Below, one piece after another: positions 1 to 5,022 of a DNA stretch of 5,046 nucleotides. The position numbers and the translations under genes were made by a program. Numbering within the stretch: position 1 is the first letter of the stretch; every line of letters starts with the position of its first letter. The notes under the pieces were generated by a model. That model was given only the letters and a program-made list of their open reading frames with translations, did not search any database and was not told the DNA's origin. This stretch comes from Clostridia bacterium (GTDB lineage Bacteria > Bacillota > Clostridia > Oscillospirales > CAG-272). The stretch covers positions 1 to 5,046 of the forward strand of contig JAKSPV010000102.1 of assembly GCA_024404475.1 (NCBI GenBank). The letters run 5' to 3'.

Positions 1-525
1 GCTGTACGCGATGCACATGGCGCCGTGGATGAACGCCTCCAGCTCGAGCGTCTCCGGGATGTTCCGGCGGATCTCACGGATCTCTTCGAGCGTCAGCTCG
101 CGTGCGAGCACGACGCGGGACACGCCGAGCGTGTGCCATGCACGGCAGGCGGCGGCGGGAGCGGCGCTCGCCTGCGTCGAGGGGTGGATCGGGAGGTCGG
201 GCGCTGCCTCGCGGACGAGCATCACGACGCCGATGTCGGAGACGATCACGGCGTCAGCGCCGATCTTTTCAAGATACGTTATGTAGTCGCGGAGCGCGGG
301 GTATTCCGCGTCGCGCGGCAGGACGTTGACCGTCACGTAGAATTTTTTGCCCGCGGCGTGGCAGAGCGTCACCGCTTCCAGGAGTTCTTCGCGGGAGAAA
401 TTCGCCGAGGCGGCGCGCATTCCGAACGACTGCCCGGCGCCGTACACGGCGTCAGCGCCGAAGCGGATCGCGGCGCGCAGTTTTTCCATGTCGCCCGCCG
501 GCGACAAGAGTTCCGGCAGTTTCAT
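1..525 (-). CDS. U32-family protein (peptidase U32 / TrhP-like), N-terminal part, cut by the window edge
   Basis: The first 175 codons are present; the gene continues beyond position 1. It opens with MKLPELLSPAGD, followed by GADAVYG (residues about 24-30), KFYVTVNVLPRD, an STQAS motif, RVVLARELTLEEI and a terminal HGAMCIAYS (residues 167-175), in the order typical of U32 proteins. The Cys in HGAMC is one of the family's conserved cysteines. U32 proteins are usually annotated as peptidases, but characterised relatives such as E. coli TrhP and RlhA act in tRNA and rRNA hydroxylation, and UbiU in ubiquinone hydroxylation. The sequence resembles the TrhP type most, so a tRNA wobble-uridine hydroxylation role is a reasonable inference. 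The ATG overlaps the stop of the preceding Dabb gene (ATGA), which implies translational coupling. The C-terminal half, with the remaining cysteines, cannot be seen, so the subfamily stays open. Confidence 0.88.
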   Translation of the reverse strand, partial: MKLPELLSPAGDMEKLRAAIRFGADAVYGAGQSFGMRAASANFSREELLEAVTLCHAAGKKFYVTVNVLPRDAEYPALRDYITYLEKIGADAVIVSDIGVVMLVREAAPDLPIHPSTQASAAPAAACRAWHTLGVSRVVLARELTLEEIREIRRNIPETLELEAFIHGAMCIAYS

Positions 526-821
526 GCTTCAAAGTCGAGGCAGAGCCGGCTCTCGACGATCGAGCGGACGTAACCCGCCGCCGCGAGGTGGAGCGGGTTC
601 GTCTGATAGCCCTCGAGCGACGGGACGTCCTCGAAAGTGCTTTCGAGCATCATGCTCGCATTCGACGACGGGAGGCCGTCCGTGTGCACGGTCAGCGACA
701 GAAGCCCGGGAATGTTGCCATTCAGCGATTCGAGGCGGCGCTTCGCTTCCGCTTTCATCGCGGGGACGTCGCTCTCGGGCAGATCGGCTTTCAGTTTCCA
801 GAGAATGATATGACGGATCAT
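522..821 (-). CDS. Dabb-family (stress-responsive A/B barrel) small protein
   Basis: This 99-aa protein begins MIRHIILWKLKADLPE, the typical opening strand of Dabb domains (xHxVxFKLK, here with W for F). It continues with a helix (KAEAKRRLESL), a PGLLSLTVHTDG strand, a SMMLESTFEDVPSLEGYQTNPLH stretch and a final helix-strand. That order matches the dimeric ferredoxin-like A/B barrel, and 99 aa is the normal single-domain length. Dabb proteins have no single function: some plant and bacterial members are stress-linked and others are polyketide cyclases, so no reaction can be assigned. The start is supported by an AAAGGAG ribosome binding site that overlaps the RNase J stop codon, with only 12 nt between the two genes. 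The stop overlaps the next start by ATGA. It is very probably co-transcribed with RNase J and the U32 gene. Confidence 0.85.
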   Translation of the reverse strand: MIRHIILWKLKADLPESDVPAMKAEAKRRLESLNGNIPGLLSLTVHTDGLPSSNASMMLESTFEDVPSLEGYQTNPLHLAAAGYVRSIVESRLCLDFEA

Positions 822-833
822 GGAAAATCTCCT

Positions 834-2519
834 TTATACGTTCATGATGACCGGGAGGATCATCGGTTTGCGCTTGGTTTTCGTGTAGAAGAAACGGGAC
901 AGCTCGTCCTTGACGGCGGCTTTGATCTCCGTCCATTCGGTGACGCCGCGGTCGAGCGCGTCGGCGATCGTGTCTTTCGCGATCGTGCGGGCTTCCTCCA
1001 TCATGTCCTCCGCCTCGCGGACGTAGACGAAGCCGCGGGAAACGAGGTCGGGGCCGGAGAGAATGACGCCCTCGCCCGGATCGACGGTGGCGACGACGGC
1101 GATCAGACCGTCCTGCGAGAGATGGCGGCGGTCGCGGAGCACGATGTTCCCGACGTCACCGACACCGAAGCCGTCGACAAGGACCCGCCCCGCGGGGATC
1201 GTTCCGGCACGCCGGCACGTCTCCTCGTCGAATTCGAGCACCTGTCCGATCTCGCAGACGAAGATGTGCGAGGGATCCTCGCCCATGAACTCCGCGAGTT
1301 CCTTGTGCTGCATGAGGTGGCGGTACTCGCCGTGGATCGGCATAAAGACCTTCGGCTTGGTGAGCGCGTGCATCAGCTTGAGCTCCTCCTGGCAGGCGTG
1401 CCCGGAGACGTGGACGCCGCCCTCGTCGTGATAGACGGAAACGCCGCGGCGGTACAGCTCGTTGATGATCTTGCCGATGAGCTTTTCGTTGCCGGGGATC
1501 GCGTGGGAGGAGAGGACGACAAGGTCGCCCGGCGTCAGCGAGACCTGACTGTGGTCGGCGAACGCCATGCGGTAGAGCGCGGACATCGGCTCGCCCTGCG
1601 AACCCGTCGTGACGATCGTGATCATCTCGGCGGGATATTTGCTGATGTCGGTGATATCGATGAGTGCGCCGTCCGGCACGTCCATGTAGCCGAGCTTCAT
1701 CGCGGCGGAGACGACGCCGACCATGCTGCGGCCGGTGACGGCGACCTTTCTGCCGAACTTCACGCTCGCGTCGATGATCTGCTGGACGCGGTGGACGTTC
1801 GACGAGAACGTCGCGATGATGACGCGCTTGTCGTAATTCGTCATGAAGATGTGGTCGAACGAGGACGCGAGCGACTTTTCCGACGGCGTGTAGCCGGGGC
1901 GCTCCGCGTTGGTCGATTCGCACATGAGGAGGAGAACGCCCTCGCGGCCGTACTCGCCGAGGCGGGTGAGATCCATGACCTCACCGTCGATCGGGGAGAC
2001 GTCGAGCTTGAAGTCGCCGGAGTGGATGACGGTGCCGACGGGCGTTCTGATCGCGAGGCAGCAGGCGTCCGCGATCGAGTGATTGACGTGGATGAACTCC
2101 ACGGAGAAAGCGTCGCCGAGCGTCACGGTGTCGCCGGGATAGACGGTGCGAAGATCGACCTTTTGGAGCAGCCCGTTCTCTTCGAGCTTGCGCTCGAGGA
2201 TGCCGAGCGTCAGGCGCGTGCCGTAGACCGGCACGTTGACTGATTTGAGCACGTAGGGGAGCGCCCCGATGTGGTCCTCGTGTCCGTGCGTCAGAAGAAT
2301 GCCGCGGACGCGGTCGATGTTCTTCTCGAGGTACGTAACGTCGGGGATGACGAGGTCGATGCCGAGCATGTCGTCGTCCGGGAATGCGAGACCGCAGTCC
2401 ACGACGATGATGTCGTTTTCATATTCGAGAACGGCGATGTTCTTGCCGATCTCGCTCTGGCCGCCGAGCATCGCAACGCGCAGGCGCGATGCCGGGGCTT
2501 TTTTCTTTTTTCTTGCCAT
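834..2519 (-). CDS. rnj: Ribonuclease J
   Basis: This 561-aa protein is a full-length RNase J, a metallo-beta-lactamase/beta-CASP ribonuclease with 5'-3' exonuclease and endonuclease activity in mRNA turnover and rRNA maturation. Visible hallmarks are LGGQSEIGKN (residues 18-27), the zinc motif HGHEDH (78-83), VNHS with H147, HSGDFK with D169, ESTNAE (201-206), TTGSQGEP (304-311), IPGNE (341-345), HVSGHA (370-375) and PIHGEY (394-399). The C-terminal region carries DVGNIVLRDRR and SRGFVYVREA, typical of the RNase J C-terminal domain. Length is normal and all metal ligands appear intact. The ATG has an AAAGGA site 5 nt upstream, and the N-terminus is a lysine-rich tail (ARKKKK). Whether it is the J1 or J2 type cannot be decided here; the complete active site suggests a catalytically competent, J1-like enzyme. 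It is probably driven by the promoter at 2747-2775. Confidence 0.96.
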   Translation of the reverse strand: MARKKKKAPASRLRVAMLGGQSEIGKNIAVLEYENDIIVVDCGLAFPDDDMLGIDLVIPDVTYLEKNIDRVRGILLTHGHEDHIGALPYVLKSVNVPVYGTRLTLGILERKLEENGLLQKVDLRTVYPGDTVTLGDAFSVEFIHVNHSIADACCLAIRTPVGTVIHSGDFKLDVSPIDGEVMDLTRLGEYGREGVLLLMCESTNAERPGYTPSEKSLASSFDHIFMTNYDKRVIIATFSSNVHRVQQIIDASVKFGRKVAVTGRSMVGVVSAAMKLGYMDVPDGALIDITDISKYPAEMITIVTTGSQGEPMSALYRMAFADHSQVSLTPGDLVVLSSHAIPGNEKLIGKIINELYRRGVSVYHDEGGVHVSGHACQEELKLMHALTKPKVFMPIHGEYRHLMQHKELAEFMGEDPSHIFVCEIGQVLEFDEETCRRAGTIPAGRVLVDGFGVGDVGNIVLRDRRHLSQDGLIAVVATVDPGEGVILSGPDLVSRGFVYVREAEDMMEEARTIAKDTIADALDRGVTEWTEIKAAVKDELSRFFYTKTKRKPMILPVIMNV

Positions 2520-2740
2520 AAAGATCCTTTCACTGTATTAAAACGGTTGTTATGTATGTGCTGTATTGCCGGAAACGGGCATAATGCGGGTATCGTTCAG
2601 CGCGGAGCGGCGGCGGGATCCGGGCGGACTCGCGGGGAGAGAAGCGCAGCGACCGAGGGCGGCGGGCGCGTCGGCAACTCTGTTCGGAGGGATCCTTTGT
2701 GCTGTTCTGCGTCGGCGGGGACACGGACAAACAGTTCATC
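2520..2740 (-). other. RNase J 5' leader region (about 220 nt)
   Basis: If transcription starts about 7 nt past the -10 at 2747-2752, the RNase J mRNA carries an untranslated leader of roughly 220 nt. It is GC-rich through most of its length and turns AT-rich near the start codon. I recognise no riboswitch, T-box or intrinsic terminator in it. An open frame starts with ATG at 2737-2739, almost at the inferred transcription start, and runs to a TGA at 2530-2532 that touches the RNase J ribosome binding site. Its predicted 69-aa product is Arg/Ser/Pro-rich and matches nothing I know. The octamer AAAGGATC occurs twice on this strand, at about 2691-2698 and at the ribosome binding site. Confidence 0.45.
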
Positions 2741-2746
2741 GGTGCT

Positions 2747-2775
2747 ATTATATACCGTTTTTCCGGAAATTGCAA
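2747..2775 (-). promoter_or_regulatory. Sigma-A-type promoter for RNase J
   Basis: Reading the minus strand, TTGCAA (2775-2770) is followed by exactly 17 nt and then a perfect TATAAT (2752-2747). This is a strong match to the vegetative consensus. It lies between the end of the 91-aa gene (2795) and RNase J and points towards RNase J. An 8-bp inverted repeat (2757-2764 and 2776-2783) surrounds the -35 element and could be an operator. Confidence 0.72.
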
Positions 2776-2783
2776 GGAAAAAC
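2757..2783. repeat. Inverted repeat around the RNase J -35 element
   Basis: GTTTTTCC at 2757-2764 is perfectly complementary to GGAAAAAC at 2776-2783, with 11 nt between them. The spacer contains the -35 hexamer of the RNase J promoter, and the left arm lies in the promoter spacer. A smaller palindrome, TTTCCGGAAA (2760-2769), is nested at the left side. It may be an operator, or a weak fold at the 3' end of the upstream transcript. No U-run typical of an intrinsic terminator follows on the minus strand. Confidence 0.4.
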
Positions 2784-2794
2784 TTTTCCCGCAC

Positions 2795-3070
2795 TCAGAA
2801 AAGCCGGGAGAGCACGAGCGCGAGCGCGAAGATGCCCGCCGCCGAGAAGAAGCCGCCGAGGTAGGGCAGAAGGAATCTCCGACGCCTGCCGGTGCCGCTC
2901 GGATAGAGCCGCCCGAGCGACTCTTTGACGAGCCGCTGCGCTTCGGCGACGAGATCGGCGGCGGGACGCCCGTCCGCCGCGCCCGGCCGGAGGACGAGGT
3001 ACGCCTCCTCGAAAAAACGGTTGTCTGTCGTTCTGACGTGGATCATCTGCTTCTGGCAGCCGTGCAGCAT
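2795..3070 (-). CDS. Hypothetical 91-aa protein with a C-terminal membrane anchor, third gene after spmAB
   Basis: I do not recognise a named family. The N-terminal part (residues 1-60) is soluble and contains HVRTTDNRFFEEAYLVLR (11-28), followed by a likely helix with alternating hydrophobic residues (DLVAEAQRLVKESLGRLY). A basic patch (G61 then R62-R65) precedes one hydrophobic segment (about 66-91), which ends in SRLF directly before the stop. By the positive-inside rule, the N-terminal domain should face the cytoplasm with the protein anchored by its tail. The ATG at 3068-3070 has a GGGGGAGG site 7 nt upstream; an internal ATG at codon 9 is an alternative start. It lies 83 nt after spmB on the same strand with no terminator visible, so it probably belongs to the spmAB transcript. 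Codon use fits the neighbours. A sporulation role is inferred from context only. Confidence 0.7.
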   Translation of the reverse strand: MLHGCQKQMIHVRTTDNRFFEEAYLVLRPGAADGRPAADLVAEAQRLVKESLGRLYPSGTGRRRRFLLPYLGGFFSAAGIFALALVLSRLF

Positions 3071-3080
3071 CGCGCATCCT

Positions 3081-3104
3081 CCCCCGCCGGGAATCCGGCA
3101 GGGA
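3081..3104 (-). promoter_or_regulatory. Hairpin overlapping the ribosome binding site of the 91-aa gene
   Basis: On the minus strand, a GC-rich stem of about 10 bp (two G-U pairs) with an ATTC loop forms from 3095-3104 and 3081-3090. The descending arm contains the five G residues that open the GGGGGAGG ribosome binding site (3085-3078). The fold would partly hide that site, so translation of the 91-aa gene may depend on ribosomes or factors that open it. It is not followed by a U-run and so is not an intrinsic terminator. Confidence 0.45.
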
Positions 3105-3153
3105 GATTTTCGCCCGCACCGCACCCGTCTATGCACCGCGGCGGAAAAAAGTG

Positions 3154-3690
3154 TCACCCGCCGAAGAAAAGCCGGCAGAGAAGACAGGCGAGGACGAGGG
3201 CGAAAACGCCCGTCAGAAGCGCCGCGGGGAGCGCGTGCCGCGTCCGGCCGACGCCGGCACCGGAGAAATAGACCGAAACGACGTATACCGCCGTGTCCGA
3301 CGGGCCCATCAGCACCGCCGCGCAGAGCGCGGGAAAACGGTCCGGGCCGTACGTCTCCATGAGCTCTGCGTACCCCGCCGTGGACGCCGCGCCGGAGAAC
3401 GGCCTTGTCAGCGCAAGCGGCAGGATCTCCGCCGGGATCCCGACGGCGCGGCACGCGCCGGCAAGGTGCGACGCGAGAAATTCAACAAAGCCGCTCGCGG
3501 AGAGCATCGAGAGTGCCGTGAGCAGTAAAACAAGCGACGGCAGGAGCCCGACCGCCGTCCGGAGTCCCTCCTCGGCGCCGGCGCGGAACGCCGAGACGTA
3601 ATCCTTTTTCGATGAGGCGAGCGGGAACGCCGCAAGCGCGAGCACGAGCGGCACGAGGAGGGCGGGCAGCGTTTCGAGAAGGAAGGTCAC
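3154..3690 (-). CDS. spmB: Spore maturation protein B (SpmB)
   Basis: This 178-aa membrane protein has the same length as B. subtilis SpmB as I recall it. Hydrophobic segments lie at about 7-25, 46-65 and 155-175, with more hydrophobic stretches between. The family signature runs TRPFSGAAS (95-103), ETYGPDRF (112-119), GPSDTAVYVVSVYFSGAG (129-146). SpmB has a nucleoside-recognition/gate-type membrane domain and acts with SpmA in spore core dehydration; loss in Bacillus gives poorly dehydrated, heat-sensitive spores. I chose the GTG at 3688-3690 because a GGGAGG site lies 8 nt upstream, the GTG overlaps the spmA stop as GTGA, and the resulting length fits the family. The longer open frame up to 3762 only adds sequence antisense in register to spmA. 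A 91-aa gene follows 83 nt downstream. Confidence 0.92.
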   Translation of the reverse strand: MTFLLETLPALLVPLVLALAAFPLASSKKDYVSAFRAGAEEGLRTAVGLLPSLVLLLTALSMLSASGFVEFLASHLAGACRAVGIPAEILPLALTRPFSGAASTAGYAELMETYGPDRFPALCAAVLMGPSDTAVYVVSVYFSGAGVGRTRHALPAALLTGVFALVLACLLCRLFFGG

Positions 3691-4268
3691 GCGTGCTGCC
3701 TCCCGGCTTTCCTGAGAAGACGCGAGAGCAGAATGCCGAACAGCGCCGCGGCGAGCGAGCAAATCCAGACGGGGACGACGACCGCGCAGGGCGCGGCGGA
3801 GCCGGCCGCCCGCCGGAGCGCGATCAGCGTGGCGGGCAGGATGTTGAAGGGTGCCGTGCCGAGGACGGCGAAGGTCACCATGTCGTCCGTCGCCTCACCC
3901 GGGGAAGCCCTGCCGAGTTCCCGCATCGCCGTGAGCGCGAGCGGCGTCGAGGCGTTGCCGAGTCCGAGCATGTTCGCCGTCACCGCCGCGGTGACGGTCT
4001 CGCGGCATCTTTCGTCCTGCCACGCCCCGGGGAATACCGGCCGCAGCAGCGGCGAGAGGAGGCGCGACAATAAACGAACCGTCCCGCATTCGGTGAAGAC
4101 GCGCATGACGCCGCACCAGAGTGCCGTCATCCCGACGAGCGACAGCGTGACCTCGACCGCCCGCGCGGCGCCGTCGAGCGCCGCATTCCCGAGCGCCGCG
4201 GCGTTCCCTGTGAAAAGCCCGAACACGAGCGACAGAAGAACGATCACAAAAAAGCATTTTCCGAGCAT
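3687..4268 (-). CDS. spmA: Spore maturation protein A (SpmA)
   Basis: This 193-aa integral membrane protein is close to the usual SpmA length. It opens with a hydrophobic segment (about 5-20), then TLSLVGMTALWCGVMRVFTECG (41-62), and LSRLLSPLLRPVFP (68-80). The family hallmark ANMLGLGNASTPLALTAMREL follows at 98-118, then TFAVLGTAPFNILPATLIALR (132-152) and a last membrane segment (about 163-185). SpmA partners with SpmB in the developing spore to achieve core dehydration and heat resistance. The ATG at 4266-4268 has an AAGGAG site 7 nt upstream; the open frame continues further but only runs antisense to the divergent AbrB gene. Its stop overlaps spmB by GTGA. I could not pick a convincing promoter; a mother-cell sigma-E promoter would be expected from Bacillus. 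Confidence 0.93.
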   Translation of the reverse strand: MLGKCFFVIVLLSLVFGLFTGNAAALGNAALDGAARAVEVTLSLVGMTALWCGVMRVFTECGTVRLLSRLLSPLLRPVFPGAWQDERCRETVTAAVTANMLGLGNASTPLALTAMRELGRASPGEATDDMVTFAVLGTAPFNILPATLIALRRAAGSAAPCAVVVPVWICSLAAALFGILLSRLLRKAGRQHA

Positions 4269-4314
4269 CGGCGACTCCTTTTTCGCAAAAACGCGCTGTT
4301 TTTTCAAAAATCTC

Positions 4315-4343
4315 TTGCATTTCTTGTATAAATATGGTAAAAT
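4315..4343 (+). promoter_or_regulatory. Extended -10 promoter for the AbrB-family gene
   Basis: TTGCAT (4315-4320), a 17-nt spacer and TAAAAT (4338-4343) fit a sigma-A promoter. The TGG directly before the -10 (4335-4337) adds an extended -10 element. The inferred transcript start is near 4350, giving a leader of about 37 nt. Confidence 0.7.
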
Positions 4344-4374
4344 AAGGCAGTAAAAATAAATCTTTGGAAATTTC

Positions 4375-4380
4375 AGGAGG
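4375..4380 (+). promoter_or_regulatory. Consensus ribosome binding site of the AbrB-family gene
   Basis: AGGAGG lies 6 nt before the ATG at 4387. It is a full consensus match and settles the start, which also gives the conserved MKSxGIVRK N-terminus of the family. Confidence 0.85.
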
Positions 4381-4386
4381 ATCAAC

Positions 4387-4632
4387 ATGAAATCCATCGG
4401 AATTGTCAGAAAAATCGACGAGCTGGGCCGCATCGTTTTGCCGATCGAGGTGCGCCGCGGCATGGGCCTCGAGCCGCGCGACGCCGTCGAGATCTTCGTG
4501 GACGGCGAGAGCGTCGTTCTCCGCAAGTATGAGCCGTGCTGCGTCTTCTGCGGCGACGCGGGCGACGTCGTGTACTTCATGGACAAGCGCGTGTGCCGCG
4601 CGTGCCTGCGCCGGCTCGCCGACATGGACTGA
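4387..4632 (+). CDS. AbrB-family transcriptional regulator with Cys-rich C-terminal zinc-ribbon-like tail
   Basis: This 81-aa protein starts MKSIGIVRKIDELGRIVLPIEVRRGMGLEPRDAVEIFVDGESVVLRKYEP when read in short blocks: IGIVRKIDELG (4-14), RIVLPIEVRR (15-24) and DAVEIFVDG (32-40), the swapped-hairpin AbrB/SpoVT DNA-binding fold. Bacillus AbrB is a transition-state repressor of stationary-phase and sporulation genes. The tail differs from Bacillus AbrB: it carries C52-x2-C55 with a following Gly, and C70-x2-C73, a spacing that suggests a metal-binding knuckle. I recall such tails in many clostridial AbrB proteins. The gene is divergent from spmAB and has its own promoter. A membrane protein gene begins 66 nt downstream with no terminator between. 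Which AbrB paralogue this is cannot be settled, so no gene symbol is given. Confidence 0.92.
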   Translation: MKSIGIVRKIDELGRIVLPIEVRRGMGLEPRDAVEIFVDGESVVLRKYEPCCVFCGDAGDVVYFMDKRVCRACLRRLADMD

Positions 4633-4867
4633 GACTGTTTTATGGATACGCGGCCGGGGAGGGAATATGACCGCCCGCCGCGATTTTGAGGTATCGTCAT
4701 GGCAGAAATCAAAGAAAAAAAGGTATTTTCAACGGAGCTCGCCTACGTCTTCGCACTTGTGATCCTGACGCTCGGCGTCGCGTTCGTCAAGCACGCCGAC
4801 TTCGGGCTCTCGATGGTCGTCGCGCCCGCCTATCTGCTCGCCTGCGGGCTCGGTCACGCTCGGGCTC

Positions 4868-4888
4868 TGGACTGCCCCCGGCAGTCCA
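4868..4888. repeat. Perfect 9-bp inverted repeat with a CCC loop
   Basis: The arms at 4868-4876 and 4880-4888 are perfectly complementary (TGGACTGCC and GGCAGTCCA), separated by CCC. No T-run follows on either strand, so it is not a normal intrinsic terminator. It sits just after the point where the membrane protein reading loses family resemblance, and it is the first of four palindromes in a row. Confidence 0.7.
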
Positions 4889-4891
4889 TTC

Positions 4892-4929
4892 ACTCCCCTC
4901 GCGCCGCTGCGCTACCTCTCGGAGGGAGT
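4892..4929. repeat. Inverted repeat with ACTCCC/GGGAGT arms
   Basis: ACTCCC (4892-4897) pairs with GGGAGT (4924-4929). Skipping C4898 adds two more pairs (4899-4900 with 4922-4923), giving an 8-bp stem. The interior is GC-rich and contains a smaller GCGC-CGCT-GCGC fold (4901-4912 region). It is part of the palindrome cluster at the right end. Confidence 0.5.
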
Positions 4930-4953
4930 CAAATGTTCGGAGGTCTTTCCTCA

Positions 4954-4983
4954 CAAAAAGCCGAGCTCTGACGAGCCCGGCTT
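4954..4983 (-). terminator. Intrinsic-terminator-like hairpin on the minus strand
   Basis: On the minus strand, an 11-bp stem forms from 4983-4973 and 4968-4958 with a GTCA loop and is followed by a run of U (4959-4955). One pair (4977 with 4964) is G-U in minus-strand RNA but an A-C mismatch in plus-strand RNA. Together with the U-run, this indicates that the functional RNA is the minus-strand one. It would end transcription coming from a gene to the right of the window; no such gene is visible. Confidence 0.65.
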
Positions 4984-5022
4984 CCTATATTGGTGCAGCA
5001 GGAAAATGTTTAAGGTTTCTGG

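Larger units (their letters stand above)
4269..4386. promoter_or_regulatory. AT-rich divergent control region between spmA and the AbrB gene
   Basis: This 118-nt region is strikingly AT-rich beside the GC-rich genes on both sides. It holds the plus-strand promoter of the AbrB gene (4315-4343), both ribosome binding sites, and A/T tracts with an inverted repeat, AAAAAC (4287-4292) and GTTTTT (4298-4303). AbrB proteins favour AT-rich, flexible DNA, so self-regulation and effects on spmAB are plausible but inferred. Confidence 0.55.
4699..4971 (+). pseudogene. Broken YitT/YczE/DUF6198-like membrane protein gene, N-terminal fragment
   Basis: The ATG has a GAGG site 7 nt upstream and lies 66 nt after the AbrB-family gene. 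Residues 1-47 look like a genuine integral membrane protein: a charged start (MAEIKEKKVFSTE), a first membrane helix (LAYVFALVILTLGVAFV, 14-30), then HADFGLSMVVAPAYLL (32-47), which resembles the first re-entrant region of the YczE/YitT/DUF6198 group. Family members have about 200 or more residues and several helices. Here the frame goes from about codon 48-55 into low-similarity residues (DCPRQSIHSPRAAALPLGG) translated from palindromic DNA, and stops at codon 91 inside a terminator-like hairpin. No other frame downstream restores the expected helices. I read this as truncation by insertion or rearrangement rather than a true short protein. The family call is moderate confidence. Confidence 0.6.

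Noticed and set aside
588..2243. A 551-codon open frame on the plus strand, antisense to RNase J.
   Set aside because: RNase J on the opposite strand is unmistakable. The antisense product is rich in D/V/R/H with no recognisable domain, as expected from a mirrored GC-biased codon pattern.
2748..3119. Minus-strand frame beginning at an ATG next to the 91-aa gene start.
   Set aside because: The product is an Arg/Pro-rich shadow with no domain. The overlapping frame ending at 2795 has a clear soluble-plus-membrane layout.
2795..3454. Long 219-codon version of the 91-aa gene frame.
   Set aside because: The upstream part lies antisense in register inside spmB, is Arg/Gly-rich and passes through the intergenic hairpin. 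The start at 3068-3070 has a well-spaced ribosome binding site.
3154..3762. Longer SpmB start at 3762.
   Set aside because: It would overlap spmA by 76 nt and add residues unlike SpmB. The GTG at 3688-3690 has a GGGAGG site and a GTGA overlap, and gives 178 aa.
4321..4345. Possible minus-strand sigma-E-like -10 (TATACAAG) for spmA.
   Set aside because: Only a partial match to the consensus, with no acceptable -35 at the right distance. The same AT-rich bases already form the plus-strand promoter.
3687..4712. Extended 341-codon version of the SpmA frame.
   Set aside because: The extra N-terminal part runs antisense to the AbrB gene and its promoter region. The ATG at 4266-4268 has a proper ribosome binding site and gives the family length.
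4667..4762. Short plus-strand frame (ATG at 4667, GGGGAGGG upstream) overlapping the membrane protein start; possible leader peptide.
   Set aside because: The purine-rich site is only about 3 nt from the ATG, the residues look random, and the overlapping frame at 4699 encodes a convincing membrane helix.
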